The notes beneath the pieces were generated by a model, which saw nothing but the letters and a program-made list of their open reading frames with translations, did not search any database and was not told the DNA's origin. A DNA stretch of 38,463 bases, from contig CACWIW010000027.1 in the NCBI GenBank assembly GCA_902761035.1, positions 1 to 38,463 of the forward strand, written 5' to 3'. Position numbers and translations under genes: made by a program. Source of the DNA: an uncultured bacterium (GTDB taxonomy: Bacteria > Verrucomicrobiota > Kiritimatiellia > RFP12 > UBA1067). Positions 17,747 to 24,963 of this stretch are shown here, piece after piece. Position 1 is the stretch's first letter, and every line of letters begins with the position of its first letter.

Positions 17747-18025
17747 ATGGCTGCAATCAAGATTAGACCGATATCTGACTTGCGTAATGACTACGCAAGC
17801 GTTGAGGCGGATGTCAAGAATGGGCCGGTTTTTCTCACGAAGAACGGGTACGGAACGCTCGTCACGATGACGATCGAGGAGTACGAACGTCTATCTGATC
17901 CGCTGGAGCGTCTGCTTGACGAGACGGACGAGTATTGCCGCAGCCATCCTGAACGCGAGGATGGCGAGGCCATGTTCAAGAGAATAAGGGACAGGCGCCA
18001 TGCACTCAGGAACGTTTCGGCTTGA
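17747..18025 (+). CDS. Phd/YefM-type antitoxin
   Basis: A protein of 92 residues. IKIRPISDLRNDYASVEADVKNGPVFLTKNGYGTLVTMTIEEYERL is a clear Phd/YefM DNA-binding domain, and the acidic tail (DETDEYCRSHPEREDGEAMFKRI) would bind the toxin. It overlaps the toxin gene by 26 bases. The promoter and RBS are strong. Confidence 0.9.
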   Translation: MAAIKIRPISDLRNDYASVEADVKNGPVFLTKNGYGTLVTMTIEEYERLSDPLERLLDETDEYCRSHPEREDGEAMFKRIRDRRHALRNVSA

Positions 18026-18314
18026 GTCCACGCCGCTCTTTGGCATGGAGCTTGAACAGGCCATCAACTACATCGAAACGCAACATGCCAATCCTGTAGC
18101 CGCTGACAAACTCCAGACAGATGTCGAATCAGCCGTACGCGAGAGGCTTTTTGCGCCCACTTCTTTTGAGCCGGTCGCATCCCGTGTTGACCGCGAAAAT
18201 CCGTATTACCGCATCTACGTTGGGAACTATATCGTGTTCTACTGTGTCATCGGCAATGTCATGGAGCTTCGCCGATTCATCTACAAGGGCCGCAACTGGA
18301 GAATACTGATATAA
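18000..18314 (+). CDS. ParE/RelE-family toxin
   Basis: A protein of 104 residues. It has the RelE/ParE fold pattern: ELEQAINYIETQHANPVAADKL, then the PYYRIYVGNYIVFYCVIGNVMELRRFIYKGRNW segment typical of the C-terminal beta-sheet with its R/Y/F residues. RelE members cleave mRNA on the ribosome and ParE members poison gyrase; I cannot tell which. Length and motifs look complete, so this is probably the only one of the window's three small toxin-antitoxin operons still intact. Confidence 0.85.
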   Translation: MHSGTFRLESTPLFGMELEQAINYIETQHANPVAADKLQTDVESAVRERLFAPTSFEPVASRVDRENPYYRIYVGNYIVFYCVIGNVMELRRFIYKGRNWRILI

Positions 18315-18330
18315 ACGGTGTACTTGCGTG

Positions 18331-19404
18331 TTACGGATTGAGCATGTCAGTTTTTGCGTAGTCCCAAATCTTGATGTCGTCGATGAGGAACGGCGATTTC
18401 GTGTTGTGTCTGGGAGAAAGTGCAGGATCGCACGTAATTCCAAGGACGTGCGCTTTTGTAGAAGGCGTAATGATAATGGTGTCATATTGCGTGCCGATAG
18501 TCAATTTGCCATCGACAAGCAAGGCGGTCTTCGGCGAACCAGGCAAGCCTGAAATCCCATTTATATCCCAAAGTATCGCATAGTGATGCCAATCGCGCCA
18601 ATCTCCCACAGGGAACAGTTCCTCGTAACGAAGAGGGCGCATTCCATTAATGCTGGCCTTGCCACCGTACCATGTGCGCAACGCAAAACCGGAATTACCT
18701 CCTCCGTCATTTGACACGATGTCAACATTGAAAACAAAATCACGATTATCTGCACGTGTTATGACGAGAAGTCTGGGATCTCCTTCTGTTCCGACACTAG
18801 AGGACTGTTTGAGGATTTTCGCCCAGAACTCTATGCATCCCGAATCTTTAAGGAATCCCTGCGGAAACTCAAATGCAGCATGGTTGGTATACGGCATTGT
18901 CAGTAGCGCCTTGCCGATCTTGCCATCTTCAAACGTGCCGGACACGAAGGTTCCAGCGGGGCCGACGGCGGGTGAGGTGATGGACTTCTCGTCATCGAAC
19001 GTACAGTGGAATATCAGACCTCCCGTCGCCCCGCCTTTGGCCGCCGCCGCGCACGCAGAAAGGGACAGTGTGCGGAAATTCGCGCTAGGAATCTTGAGGT
19101 TGCCGAGCATCGAGCGCACGGCGAAGGAGTCGTTAGCGATCTTCATAGTAAAGCGGTCGCCGTTGGACAGCTCGACCTTCGCTTCGCCGTTGGTCGATGT
19201 AAAGTTGACGGACTTTACAAGGGAAGGGGAAAGAACGAGGCTTTTTTCAAAAAGCGTCGTGCCTGTTATGTTTTTTGTGAGGAAGTCGCCCCTGACCGAA
19301 GATCCGTCTTTGAGCGTTGCTGTTATGTTGACGGTACCCCTTGCGCCAGCGGATACCACGAAGGTGCAGAAACAAGCGAGAACGGTGACGATAATTCTCT
19401 TCAT
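18331..19404 (-). CDS. Secreted LamG/concanavalin-like domain protein
   Basis: A protein of 357 residues with a signal peptide (1-~22, CTFVVSAGARG). Residues ~25-105 form a short beta-rich module (KDGSSVRGDFLTKNI, KVELSNGDRFTMKI) like the sorting or polymer-binding module common in PVC proteins. Residues ~125-345 are a LamG/concanavalin-type jelly roll, with IFHCTFDDE, GCIEFWAKI, WRDWHHYAILWD and FLIDDIKIWDY near the end. It may bind a surface or dietary glycan. The ATG at 19404 is preceded by AAAGGAGA. It is a single-gene unit converging on the toxin gene. Confidence 0.85.
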   Translation of the reverse strand: MKRIIVTVLACFCTFVVSAGARGTVNITATLKDGSSVRGDFLTKNITGTTLFEKSLVLSPSLVKSVNFTSTNGEAKVELSNGDRFTMKIANDSFAVRSMLGNLKIPSANFRTLSLSACAAAAKGGATGGLIFHCTFDDEKSITSPAVGPAGTFVSGTFEDGKIGKALLTMPYTNHAAFEFPQGFLKDSGCIEFWAKILKQSSSVGTEGDPRLLVITRADNRDFVFNVDIVSNDGGGNSGFALRTWYGGKASINGMRPLRYEELFPVGDWRDWHHYAILWDINGISGLPGSPKTALLVDGKLTIGTQYDTIIITPSTKAHVLGITCDPALSPRHNTKSPFLIDDIKIWDYAKTDMLNP

Positions 19405-19430
19405 AAATTCTCCTTTGATTGTTTGGCAAC

Positions 19431-19439
19431 AGTGTAGCA
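19431..19439 (-). promoter_or_regulatory. lamG-gene -10 box
   Basis: TGCTACACT on the minus strand (TACACT at 19436-19431) is an extended -10. About 26 bases of leader with AAAGGAGA precede the ATG at 19404. Confidence 0.5.
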
Positions 19440-19626
19440 CATCCATACACACAAGGCAAGGCGTTATTTACGCTTATCCCGACTTTTTCCCGACTTTTCG
19501 GGATGAGTTATCCTGAAATCGCGTCATACCTTCTTCGCGGGCCACCACGCGGAATGCGCCCTCCTCGCAAGGGGACGGATGTCCCTGTCTATGGACAAGT
19601 TCCTATGTGGAGGGATTGCTTTTAAC

Positions 19627-19703
19627 CTGTGGACAGGATGCGTCTAGTCTGTGGACAGGAGGCGTCTAGTGCGTGGACAGGAGGCGTCTAGTGCGTGGAC
19701 AGG
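19627..19703. repeat. 22-bp tandem repeat, 3.5 copies
   Basis: Units start at 19627, 19649, 19671 and 19693 (partial). Each reads [CT/GC]GTGGACAGG, then AGGCGTCTAGT. The first unit has one mismatch (ATGCG) and the first two begin CT rather than GC. Repeats abut each other without spacers, so this is not a CRISPR array. Confidence 0.9.
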
Positions 19704-19709
19704 CATTAC

Positions 19710-19788
19710 AAATGACGCCATTTCTATGTATGTTTGGCGTCATTTCATGTTAAAATGGGCGCATTTCTATAGTGTTTTGGCGTCATTT
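19710..19788. repeat. Inverted cluster of an 11-bp word (TGGCGTCATTT)
   Basis: AAATGACGCCA at 19710-19720, TGGCGTCATTT at 19735-19745 and again at 19778-19788, with a degenerate copy GGGCGCATTT at 19757-19766. The first pair can form a stem-loop with a 14-base loop. It lies 7 bases after the 22-bp tandem repeat. Confidence 0.75.
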
Positions 19789-20141
19789 CTCACCAATGGC
19801 CACGGTACATGGTGCATTTGTTCATGCAAGAAGGCGGAGCTGGACGTGTAAGAAAACCAGTTTGTACACGGATGAGAAATGCCGCCCTTTTTCATGCGGC
19901 GCGGTGGTGGAGCGGGGCAGTGGCTTAACTTCTGCCGCTATGGCCTCACGGGAGACACATTAAAAATCGGGGTAAGCGTGATTATTGTTTAGTTATTTTT
20001 GAGCAGCGGCGATTCACCCATTTGGTGAAAAAAGTAGAAGACTAACCTGAATAATTCACAATACGCCCCAATTATAATACGTTTTGCGATCTTTGCGTTC
20101 TTTACGGCTAAAACCCCACTTTCCAACTGCCGAATTTAGGA

Positions 20142-20166
20142 TGAGTGTGTCAAAATGACACACTCA
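20142..20166. repeat. Perfect 11-bp hairpin
   Basis: TGAGTGTGTCA (20142-20152), loop AAA, TGACACACTCA (20156-20166). There is no T run and no adjacent coding end, so a terminator is not certain. Operator or single-strand structure are alternatives. Confidence 0.6.
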
Positions 20167-20188
20167 ACTGAAAGTCCAATCGCGCGCG

Positions 20189-20228
20189 TTGCTTTCGCTG
20201 TTGGGAGTTTCGAAGTTTGAAATTGGAG
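20189..20228. repeat. Second copy of the TTGCTTTCGCT-GGAG repeat
   Basis: TTGCTTTCGCTGTTGGGAG (20189-20207) differs by one base from 2968-2986 and is followed by the same type of GGAG/GAAG words (GGAGTTTC, GAAGTTTG, AAATTGGAG). Only one arm is present here. Confidence 0.75.
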
Positions 20229-20248
20229 AAGCCATCACGCAATAGCCG

Positions 20249-20265
20249 TCACGTAAAAAACGTGA
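20249..20265 (-). terminator. Hairpin just downstream of the flippase gene
   Basis: TCACGT (20249-20254), loop AAAAA, ACGTGA (20260-20265). It lies 10 bases beyond the flippase stop. The uridine run expected for intrinsic termination is in the loop rather than after the stem, so termination is unproven. Confidence 0.4.
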
Positions 20266-20274
20266 TGAGTTTGA

Positions 20275-21618
20275 TTAGCACGGGCGTGGTTTCCCTTTTA
20301 AGGCCATTGCGATTAGGCAGCCGAGGACCTTGATCGCGTTGAAGCCCGTCATCCACCAGAGCATCGTGTCGAGAGATGTAATGTTGTGAGCGGTGAGGAA
20401 ATCTGTCCATGATGTGGGGATGATGCCGGTGAAATAGCCGTGGCCGGTTATGAGGAGTAGAAGTACCGGATAGATGGCGTCGAGCGGAACCATCCACATC
20501 ATAAACCTGAAGCGGTTGGCGGAAATCTCCGCAGTCACGTAGAGGCCGATCAGCGCGCCGAGGGTACTGACACCGATTTGCCACGGAATCGCCCATCCAT
20601 ACGCCATGTACTTCTCGCCGTGCGGAAGCAGGGAGAGAATCGTGCTGCCGAAGAAGAAGAACGGGAGTGCGACGAGAACGCTAAAGCCAATCGTTGCGGC
20701 GGCGGCCTTTAGGATCAACGGACGCGTATCCTGGCCCTTCGCCGCGAGTGCGGCCGTGAAGGGGAAGATCGTGAATACGAGCGTGTTGAAGAGAAAGCTC
20801 GAGATGTCCGAAAAGCGCGTGGTCATATAGTAGCCAGCTGAATCAAGGTCGGGAAGCCGCTGACGCAGGACGGTTGATTCAATGAAGATACAGACGCTGC
20901 TGGCTACGCCGCTTATGAGGAATATTAACAGAAGCTTTGAGAATTTCCTGATGACTTCGCGGTTCCAGTAGGGTTCGGCCGGAACGGAGAGTTCCTTTCT
21001 CAGGCTGAACACCGACGCGACGATGTTGAACGCGGGCGACGCGCCCTGTCCCACGAAGTACCCCGCAAGTGGGCGGAACGGCATCGCGACGAGCATCGTC
21101 AGAAGACGGAGCGGTGCGCCGAGGAGGTTCATCACCGCGTTCGCCTTGAACTTCTTGAGAGCCTGGATCGTGTTCGTGAAGACCGGAGCAACCGCCGTGA
21201 TGAACGACGTCGCGATGATGATCAGTCCAAGCGACCCTTCCACGATGCGGATGCGTTCAAGGAACATGGGCAGCGTAAAGCGCGCGACAATGATTGCGAG
21301 GAACAGGAACACGCTCGCCGAGATGAACACCGTGCGCATCAACGTCTTGAGCTTGCCGAATTCTTTACCAATGGATAGCCGCGATACTTCGTTGCGGAAG
21401 GTATTTGCGAATACGGCGACGGGAAGGGCGAGCAGCCCCGCAAAATTTCCGAGCGGCGTGACCGCGCCGAGTTCGGAGGGATCGACGTACTTGGGGACGA
21501 GCCAGAGACCGACGAAGGCGTTGAGGAGGTCTGCTACGCGGCACGCGCAGAAAAGCATCAGCGAGTACCACCAGAAGTCGCCCAGACGCGCGTGAAGTTT
21601 GTCAAGAAGGGCTTTCAT
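20275..21618 (-). CDS. MOP-superfamily polysaccharide flippase (Wzx-like)
   Basis: A protein of 447 residues with about 12 hydrophobic segments. LWLVPKYVDPSELGAVTPLGNFAGLLALPVAVFANTFRNEVSRL is typical of Wzx/MATE-like lipid-linked oligosaccharide flippases, which move the lipid-linked repeat unit to the periplasm. It is a good candidate exporter for the glycan made at 4202-5918 and 7711-17676, although it sits outside that cluster, at the end of an operon with hisC and a zeta-like gene. The ATG at 21618 lies 4 bases after the previous stop. Confidence 0.85.
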   Translation of the reverse strand: MKALLDKLHARLGDFWWYSLMLFCACRVADLLNAFVGLWLVPKYVDPSELGAVTPLGNFAGLLALPVAVFANTFRNEVSRLSIGKEFGKLKTLMRTVFISASVFLFLAIIVARFTLPMFLERIRIVEGSLGLIIIATSFITAVAPVFTNTIQALKKFKANAVMNLLGAPLRLLTMLVAMPFRPLAGYFVGQGASPAFNIVASVFSLRKELSVPAEPYWNREVIRKFSKLLLIFLISGVASSVCIFIESTVLRQRLPDLDSAGYYMTTRFSDISSFLFNTLVFTIFPFTAALAAKGQDTRPLILKAAAATIGFSVLVALPFFFFGSTILSLLPHGEKYMAYGWAIPWQIGVSTLGALIGLYVTAEISANRFRFMMWMVPLDAIYPVLLLLITGHGYFTGIIPTSWTDFLTAHNITSLDTMLWWMTGFNAIKVLGCLIAMALKGKPRPC

Positions 21619-21622
21619 CGGG

Positions 21623-21958
21623 TCACGGGTGGATCCAGGCGAGGTCGTCCTCGAGGGCCTGGCGGCGGTCGGCGGCGAGGCGTTCCCAGACATCGGGCGT
21701 TAGCTCGATGCCGGCGGCCTTGAACTGCGCGATGAGGTTGCGGCGGCGCCATTCGCCGACGTCTTTCTTGCGCATCTCGTAGTCGGGACGGAGGCGCAGC
21801 GCCTCGTCGACGGTGTAGAGGTGGAGCTTGCCGTCCTTCATGCCCGGCACCATTTCGCCCGTGTCGCGGTAGGCCTCCACCGCGTCCCACGACGCCTCGT
21901 CGAAGGCGTCCTGCGCGTTTCTGGCGTCCTCGGGCCAGTCCTTCCGGTCGAGGGTCAT
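21623..21958 (-). CDS. Small acidic protein paired with the zeta-like kinase
   Basis: A 111-residue soluble protein I do not recognise. It is acidic and helical, with two conserved-looking blocks: YRDTGEMVPGMKDGKLHLYTVDEALRLRPDYEM and WRRRNLIAQFKAAGIELTPDVWERLAADRRQALEDDLAWIHP. The start overlaps the stop of the zeta-like gene (4 bases, 21955-21958), so the pair is co-translated. An antitoxin or partner role is possible by position; in classical epsilon-zeta operons the antitoxin comes first, which is not the order here. Confidence 0.65.
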   Translation of the reverse strand: MTLDRKDWPEDARNAQDAFDEASWDAVEAYRDTGEMVPGMKDGKLHLYTVDEALRLRPDYEMRKKDVGEWRRRNLIAQFKAAGIELTPDVWERLAADRRQALEDDLAWIHP

Positions 21959-22539
21959 ATTCCAAGGTCCTTTCTCATGGCATCGGCAAGTTTGCGGTCG
22001 ATGGGGGTCTCCTCGCCATTACGCCGGTAGATGAGGCGCTGCGTGGTGGGGACGGCGTCGAAGACGAGCAGGGTGTCCGCAAGCGCGGCGTACTCCTTTA
22101 CATTCGCGCGCGAGCGCGCGTAACGCCGCATGACGTCGTCCGTCGGCACGTCGTGTCCGCCGGCGAGTACGCGGTGTCCGATGCGGAGCGGCAGCGCGGC
22201 CGGTTCCGGCATCCAGAGGTAGTAGATCGCAATCTGGTATCCGGCGGCCTTCGCCTCCGAGAGCAGCCGGAGGTGTCTGCGGCCGGAGAGCGTGGTCTCG
22301 AACGCGAAGGAGGCGCGTTCGGAGATGAGCTGCGCGATCCGCTCCAGCGTGAGCTTCCCGGCCTTGATCGCGGAGAGGCGGATGTCCGTGGGCGACATCC
22401 CCTGCGCCATCAGGTCGGGATTGACGTACTCGACGGAGCCCGCGAAGTCCGGCAGGTACCTAAGTGCGAACGTGGACTTCCCAGAACCGTTCGGCCCCGC
22501 GACGACATGGCACACAGGCCTATGGACTTTGGGCTTCAT
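21955..22539 (-). CDS. Zeta-toxin-like P-loop kinase
   Basis: A protein of 194 residues. Walker A is AGPNGSGKST (14-23), followed by YVNPDLMA (39-45) and SFAFETTLSGRRH (78-89), the arrangement of zeta toxins and related P-loop kinases, which phosphorylate UDP-GlcNAc-type sugars in the classical toxins. Chromosomal homologues are widespread and their substrates are mostly unknown. It lies 36 bases after hisC. Since a polysaccharide flippase is next, a sugar-kinase role in envelope metabolism is also possible. Confidence 0.85.
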   Translation of the reverse strand: MKPKVHRPVCHVVAGPNGSGKSTFALRYLPDFAGSVEYVNPDLMAQGMSPTDIRLSAIKAGKLTLERIAQLISERASFAFETTLSGRRHLRLLSEAKAAGYQIAIYYLWMPEPAALPLRIGHRVLAGGHDVPTDDVMRRYARSRANVKEYAALADTLLVFDAVPTTQRLIYRRNGEETPIDRKLADAMRKDLGI

Positions 22540-22575
22540 TCGTTGTCAGGAAATAGACGTAGCCGTTCTTGCAGA

Positions 22576-23640
22576 CTACGCCAGAGGACTGTCGAGTTCG
22601 GCGAGAACGTCGAGAAGCGTGTCCATGTCGGCGTCGGTGCCCACGGAAATGCGCAGGCGGTCTCCCGTGCGCGGGCCCGGGAAGTAGCGCACGAAGATGT
22701 TGCGTTGGCGAAGTTTCTCGAATATCTCGGCGGCGGGGCGGTGCGCGGGTTTCGCGAAGAGGAAGTTCGCCTGCGAGGGCGGCACGTCCCAGCCGCGCGC
22801 GCGGAGCGTGTCGGCGGTGGCGTCACGCGTCTTCTGCACCTTTGCGGCGTTGCGGCGCATCCACGGGAGGTCGGCGAGCGCAGCGAGTGCGACGGCCTGT
22901 GCGATGGCATCCACGTTGTAGGAGTCCTTGACCTTGTATAGCGCCTCGATGAGGTCTTCGGGGCCCACGCAGTATCCGAGGCGGAGGCCGGCGAGCGAGA
23001 ACGACTTCGAAAGTGTGCGCATCACGACGACGTTCGCGTTATCCGCGGCGGCAGCGAGCGGCATGCACGTGTCGTCCGCGAAGTCGGCGTATGCTTCGTC
23101 TACGAGCACAACTCCTAAGAAGCTCTTCGCGAAGGCGGACACCTGTTCGCGCGGGTAGCGGACAGATGTGGGGGCGTTGGGGTTTGTGAGGAGGAAGAGC
23201 GCCACTGGCGCGTCGCCGGCGCGCGTGACGGGCGGTGCCCATGTGAAGTCGGGCGCGAGGGGCGAGGGCGCGAAGGGGACGTTGCGGATTGCTGCAAGCG
23301 TCTTGTAGAGGGAGTAACTCGGATCGAACGAACCGATCGCCTCGTCGTCGTCCACGAACGCGCGGGCGGCGAGGGTGAGCACCTCGTCCGAGCCGTTGCC
23401 CACGAACACGCGCGCGGGCACGGTACCGTCGCGTTCCGCGATCTTCTCGCGGAGTTCAGTGAACACGGGGTCGGGGTAGCGGCGCAGGCGGTCGAGGTCG
23501 AAGGACGCGAGGACCTTCTCCACGAGCGGCGAGGGCGGGTAGGGGTTTTCGTTGGTGTTGAGCTTGATGACGCTGCGGTCTTTCGGCTGTTCACCGGGGG
23601 TGTAGGGCGTAAGCGCCCGGACGGACTTTGCGATTCTCAT
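22576..23640 (-). CDS. hisC: Histidinol-phosphate aminotransferase
   Basis: A fold-type I PLP aminotransferase of 354 residues, seventh step of histidine synthesis. It has LNTNENPYPPSP (27-38), VGNGSDEVL, the NPNAPTS motif (153-159), VDEAYADF (D181), the Schiff-base lysine in TLSKSFSLAGLRLGY (K212), and a C-terminal FVRYFPGPRTGDRLRISVG. The start overlaps the lipoprotein stop by 4 bases. HisC in an operon with two lipoproteins and a zeta-like kinase is unusual. A related substrate, such as another alpha-keto or aminoacyl phosphate, cannot be excluded. Confidence 0.9.
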   Translation of the reverse strand: MRIAKSVRALTPYTPGEQPKDRSVIKLNTNENPYPPSPLVEKVLASFDLDRLRRYPDPVFTELREKIAERDGTVPARVFVGNGSDEVLTLAARAFVDDDEAIGSFDPSYSLYKTLAAIRNVPFAPSPLAPDFTWAPPVTRAGDAPVALFLLTNPNAPTSVRYPREQVSAFAKSFLGVVLVDEAYADFADDTCMPLAAAADNANVVVMRTLSKSFSLAGLRLGYCVGPEDLIEALYKVKDSYNVDAIAQAVALAALADLPWMRRNAAKVQKTRDATADTLRARGWDVPPSQANFLFAKPAHRPAAEIFEKLRQRNIFVRYFPGPRTGDRLRISVGTDADMDTLLDVLAELDSPLA

Positions 23641-24056
23641 TTTTTTGCAGGCTCTTTGTCTTTCGCGCCGGACTGGATCAGCACGGCGCTCGTGTGGCAG
23701 GCGCGGCGCGCGAGCAGGAAGAAAAGGTATTTTTCGTCCGCGTAGTGGCTAGTGAGATTGACGACCTCGCTGACGCCTTCGCTCGCCATTTCCGCGCGGA
23801 GCACCTCCATGTTGTTTGGCAGGTTCACGGTGTTGCGGAACAGCTTACACCTGTAGCTGTTGGGATGGTCCGGGCTGCCGCTCGCGACGGGGATGAAGTT
23901 GAACAGCAGCCATACGGAGTTCTCAATCTCGACGGCGGCGACGGGAGTGGTGCTACCGTCCACCTTGACGTTCCCGAACTCCTTCGACTTCAGAACGGTC
24001 GTGCAGCCGCTCGCGAGAAGGGTGACTGCGGCTACCAGAGGTATTAGCCGTTTCAT
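23637..24056 (-). CDS. Putative lipoprotein
   Basis: A 139-residue protein with a lipobox LLASGC (C18), so it should be anchored to the inner or outer membrane. After that come VKVDGSTTPVAAVEIENSVWLLFNFIPVASG and a segment KLFRNTVNLPNNMEVLRAEM; function unknown. It resembles the next-upstream lipoprotein in outline (WLLFNFIPVASG against WYFFNRWPIVCG, LFRNTVN against FFRNDVD), so the two are probably paralogues. Overlap with hisC is ATGA. Confidence 0.8.
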   Translation of the reverse strand: MKRLIPLVAAVTLLASGCTTVLKSKEFGNVKVDGSTTPVAAVEIENSVWLLFNFIPVASGSPDHPNSYRCKLFRNTVNLPNNMEVLRAEMASEGVSEVVNLTSHYADEKYLFFLLARRACHTSAVLIQSGAKDKEPAKK

Positions 24057-24598
24057 CGTTTTGAGCCTCCGTCGGGGATTTTGTTCAGCAGTTCGCGCAT
24101 CTCCTCCTTGAGCGCGTCCATGTCCTCGCGTCCGGCCGCGCGTGCGTCCGTGGGCGGGCGCTTCCTGCGTACGAGCGAGCAGGAGTACTGCAGCTCGCGG
24201 TAGGACACGACGTATGGGAGTGGCAATGACACGCCTCCTACGCCGATGGACATGAGCACCTCCGCGTTGTTGAATATCTGAAGATCCCGCACGTCGCATC
24301 CGCGGGCGTCTGCGTAGTCCGTGAGGCGGCGCTGGATGACGTTCTCGTCCACGTCGTTGCGGAAGAACCGCCACGGCAGGCTCCGATCCACGTGCGCATT
24401 GCCGCATACTATCGGCCAGCGGTTGAAGAAGTACCAGCCGAAGTTGGACACAACCACGTGCTCGGAGGCCTGTCCGCTATCGCCATGCAGTCTAATAGAC
24501 TGGCTGGATTCGTTGCCCAGCGGCGTCGTTTCAAGGCTGAAGCAGCCCGCCGTCAGGAGCAGTCCGCCAGCCACCAAAAACTGGAATAGATTTTTCAC
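24053..24598 (-). CDS. Putative lipoprotein, GTG start, leaderless
   Basis: A 181-residue protein. Its signal peptide, NLFQFLVAGGLLLTAGC, ends in a lipobox (C19). The GTG at 24598 is chosen because it sets the signal peptide exactly at the N-terminus, and because TATAAT at 24606-24611 leaves only 7 bases before it. An ATG at 24664 in the same frame lies upstream of the promoter. The body shares the FNRWPIVCG and FFRNDVD patterns with the next lipoprotein. The C-terminal tail (DMDALKEEMRELLNKIPDG) is a coiled-coil-like helix. First gene of a six-gene run. Confidence 0.78.
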   Translation of the reverse strand: MKNLFQFLVAGGLLLTAGCFSLETTPLGNESSQSIRLHGDSGQASEHVVVSNFGWYFFNRWPIVCGNAHVDRSLPWRFFRNDVDENVIQRRLTDYADARGCDVRDLQIFNNAEVLMSIGVGGVSLPLPYVVSYRELQYSCSLVRRKRPPTDARAAGREDMDALKEEMRELLNKIPDGGSKR

Positions 24599-24605
24599 GG
24601 CGGAA

Positions 24606-24616
24606 ATTATACCAAA
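24606..24616 (-). promoter_or_regulatory. Extended -10 promoter of the lipoprotein-hisC operon
   Basis: On the minus strand ATTTGGTATAAT, with TATAAT at 24611-24606, then seven bases to the GTG at 24598. No room for a Shine-Dalgarno sequence. Confidence 0.75.
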
Positions 24617-24621
24617 TCGGC

Positions 24622-24651
24622 TTGACTTCTGTGACTGAAAAATAATAAAAT
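24622..24651 (+). promoter_or_regulatory. Promoter of the FtsB/DivIC-like gene
   Basis: TTGACT (24622-24627), 18-base spacer and TAAAAT (24646-24651); the ATG is at 24664. It faces the divergent lipoprotein promoter. Confidence 0.6.
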
Positions 24652-24663
24652 GTACGCACTTCA

Positions 24664-24948
24664 ATGAGCAAACTAGTTGACAAAATTTCGCGTCTCGTGT
24701 TCATCGTGCTGTTCATCGGCATAGTCGCTGCCGGTGTAGTCGCGTCATACCCGCGTTACACGCGGATGAAAGGACTGGCACGGGAGAAGGCGCGCTTCCT
24801 CCAGATGGTCGAGGACAAGAAGGCCGAAATCGCCGAGCTGAAGGAACAGCAGCGACGCTTTTCCACCGACAGGGGATTCGTCGAGAAGCTGGCGCGCCGC
24901 AACCGCCGCGTCTACCCCGGCGAGCTGGTGTTCATCTTCGACGACTAG
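24664..24948 (+). CDS. FtsB/DivIC-family septum formation initiator
   Basis: A 94-residue bitopic membrane protein: a short N-terminus, one transmembrane helix (residues ~11-29, LVFIVLFIGIVAAGVVA), then a periplasmic coiled coil (EKARFLQMVEDKKAEIAELKEQ) and the C-terminal VEKLARRNRRVYPGELVFIF block typical of DivIC/FtsB. These proteins join FtsL and FtsQ in the divisome. Only 3 bases separate its stop from the nearest start codon of the next gene, so they are probably co-transcribed. Confidence 0.85.
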   Translation: MSKLVDKISRLVFIVLFIGIVAAGVVASYPRYTRMKGLAREKARFLQMVEDKKAEIAELKEQQRRFSTDRGFVEKLARRNRRVYPGELVFIFDD

Positions 24949-24963
24949 CTGGTGTACACGTCT

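Larger units (their letters stand above)
19405..20274. other. Large gene-free, repeat-rich region
   Basis: 870 bases with no convincing gene. The region carries the lamG promoter at its left edge, 3.5 copies of a 22-bp tandem repeat (19627-19703), an inverted-word cluster with core TGGCGTCATTT (19710-19788), two short hairpins (20013-20029 and 20142-20166), a dispersed repeat (20189-20228), and a hairpin just before the flippase end (20249-20265). Base composition falls in the right half, which is AT-rich. Short open frames at 19419-19625 and 19651-19851 run through the repeats and have no RBS. Confidence 0.7.

Noticed and set aside
19489..19504. TCCCGA-CTTT-TCGGGA hairpin as a terminator
   Set aside because: It lies upstream of the lamG gene and no transcript is expected to end there. 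There is no T tract after it.
19627..19703. Possible CRISPR array
   Set aside because: Units are adjacent with no unique spacers, and there are no cas genes.
19419..19851. Two plus-strand frames (68 and 66 codons) in the gene-free region
   Set aside because: No RBS. They run through the 22-bp tandem repeat and inverted cluster and show no protein motifs.
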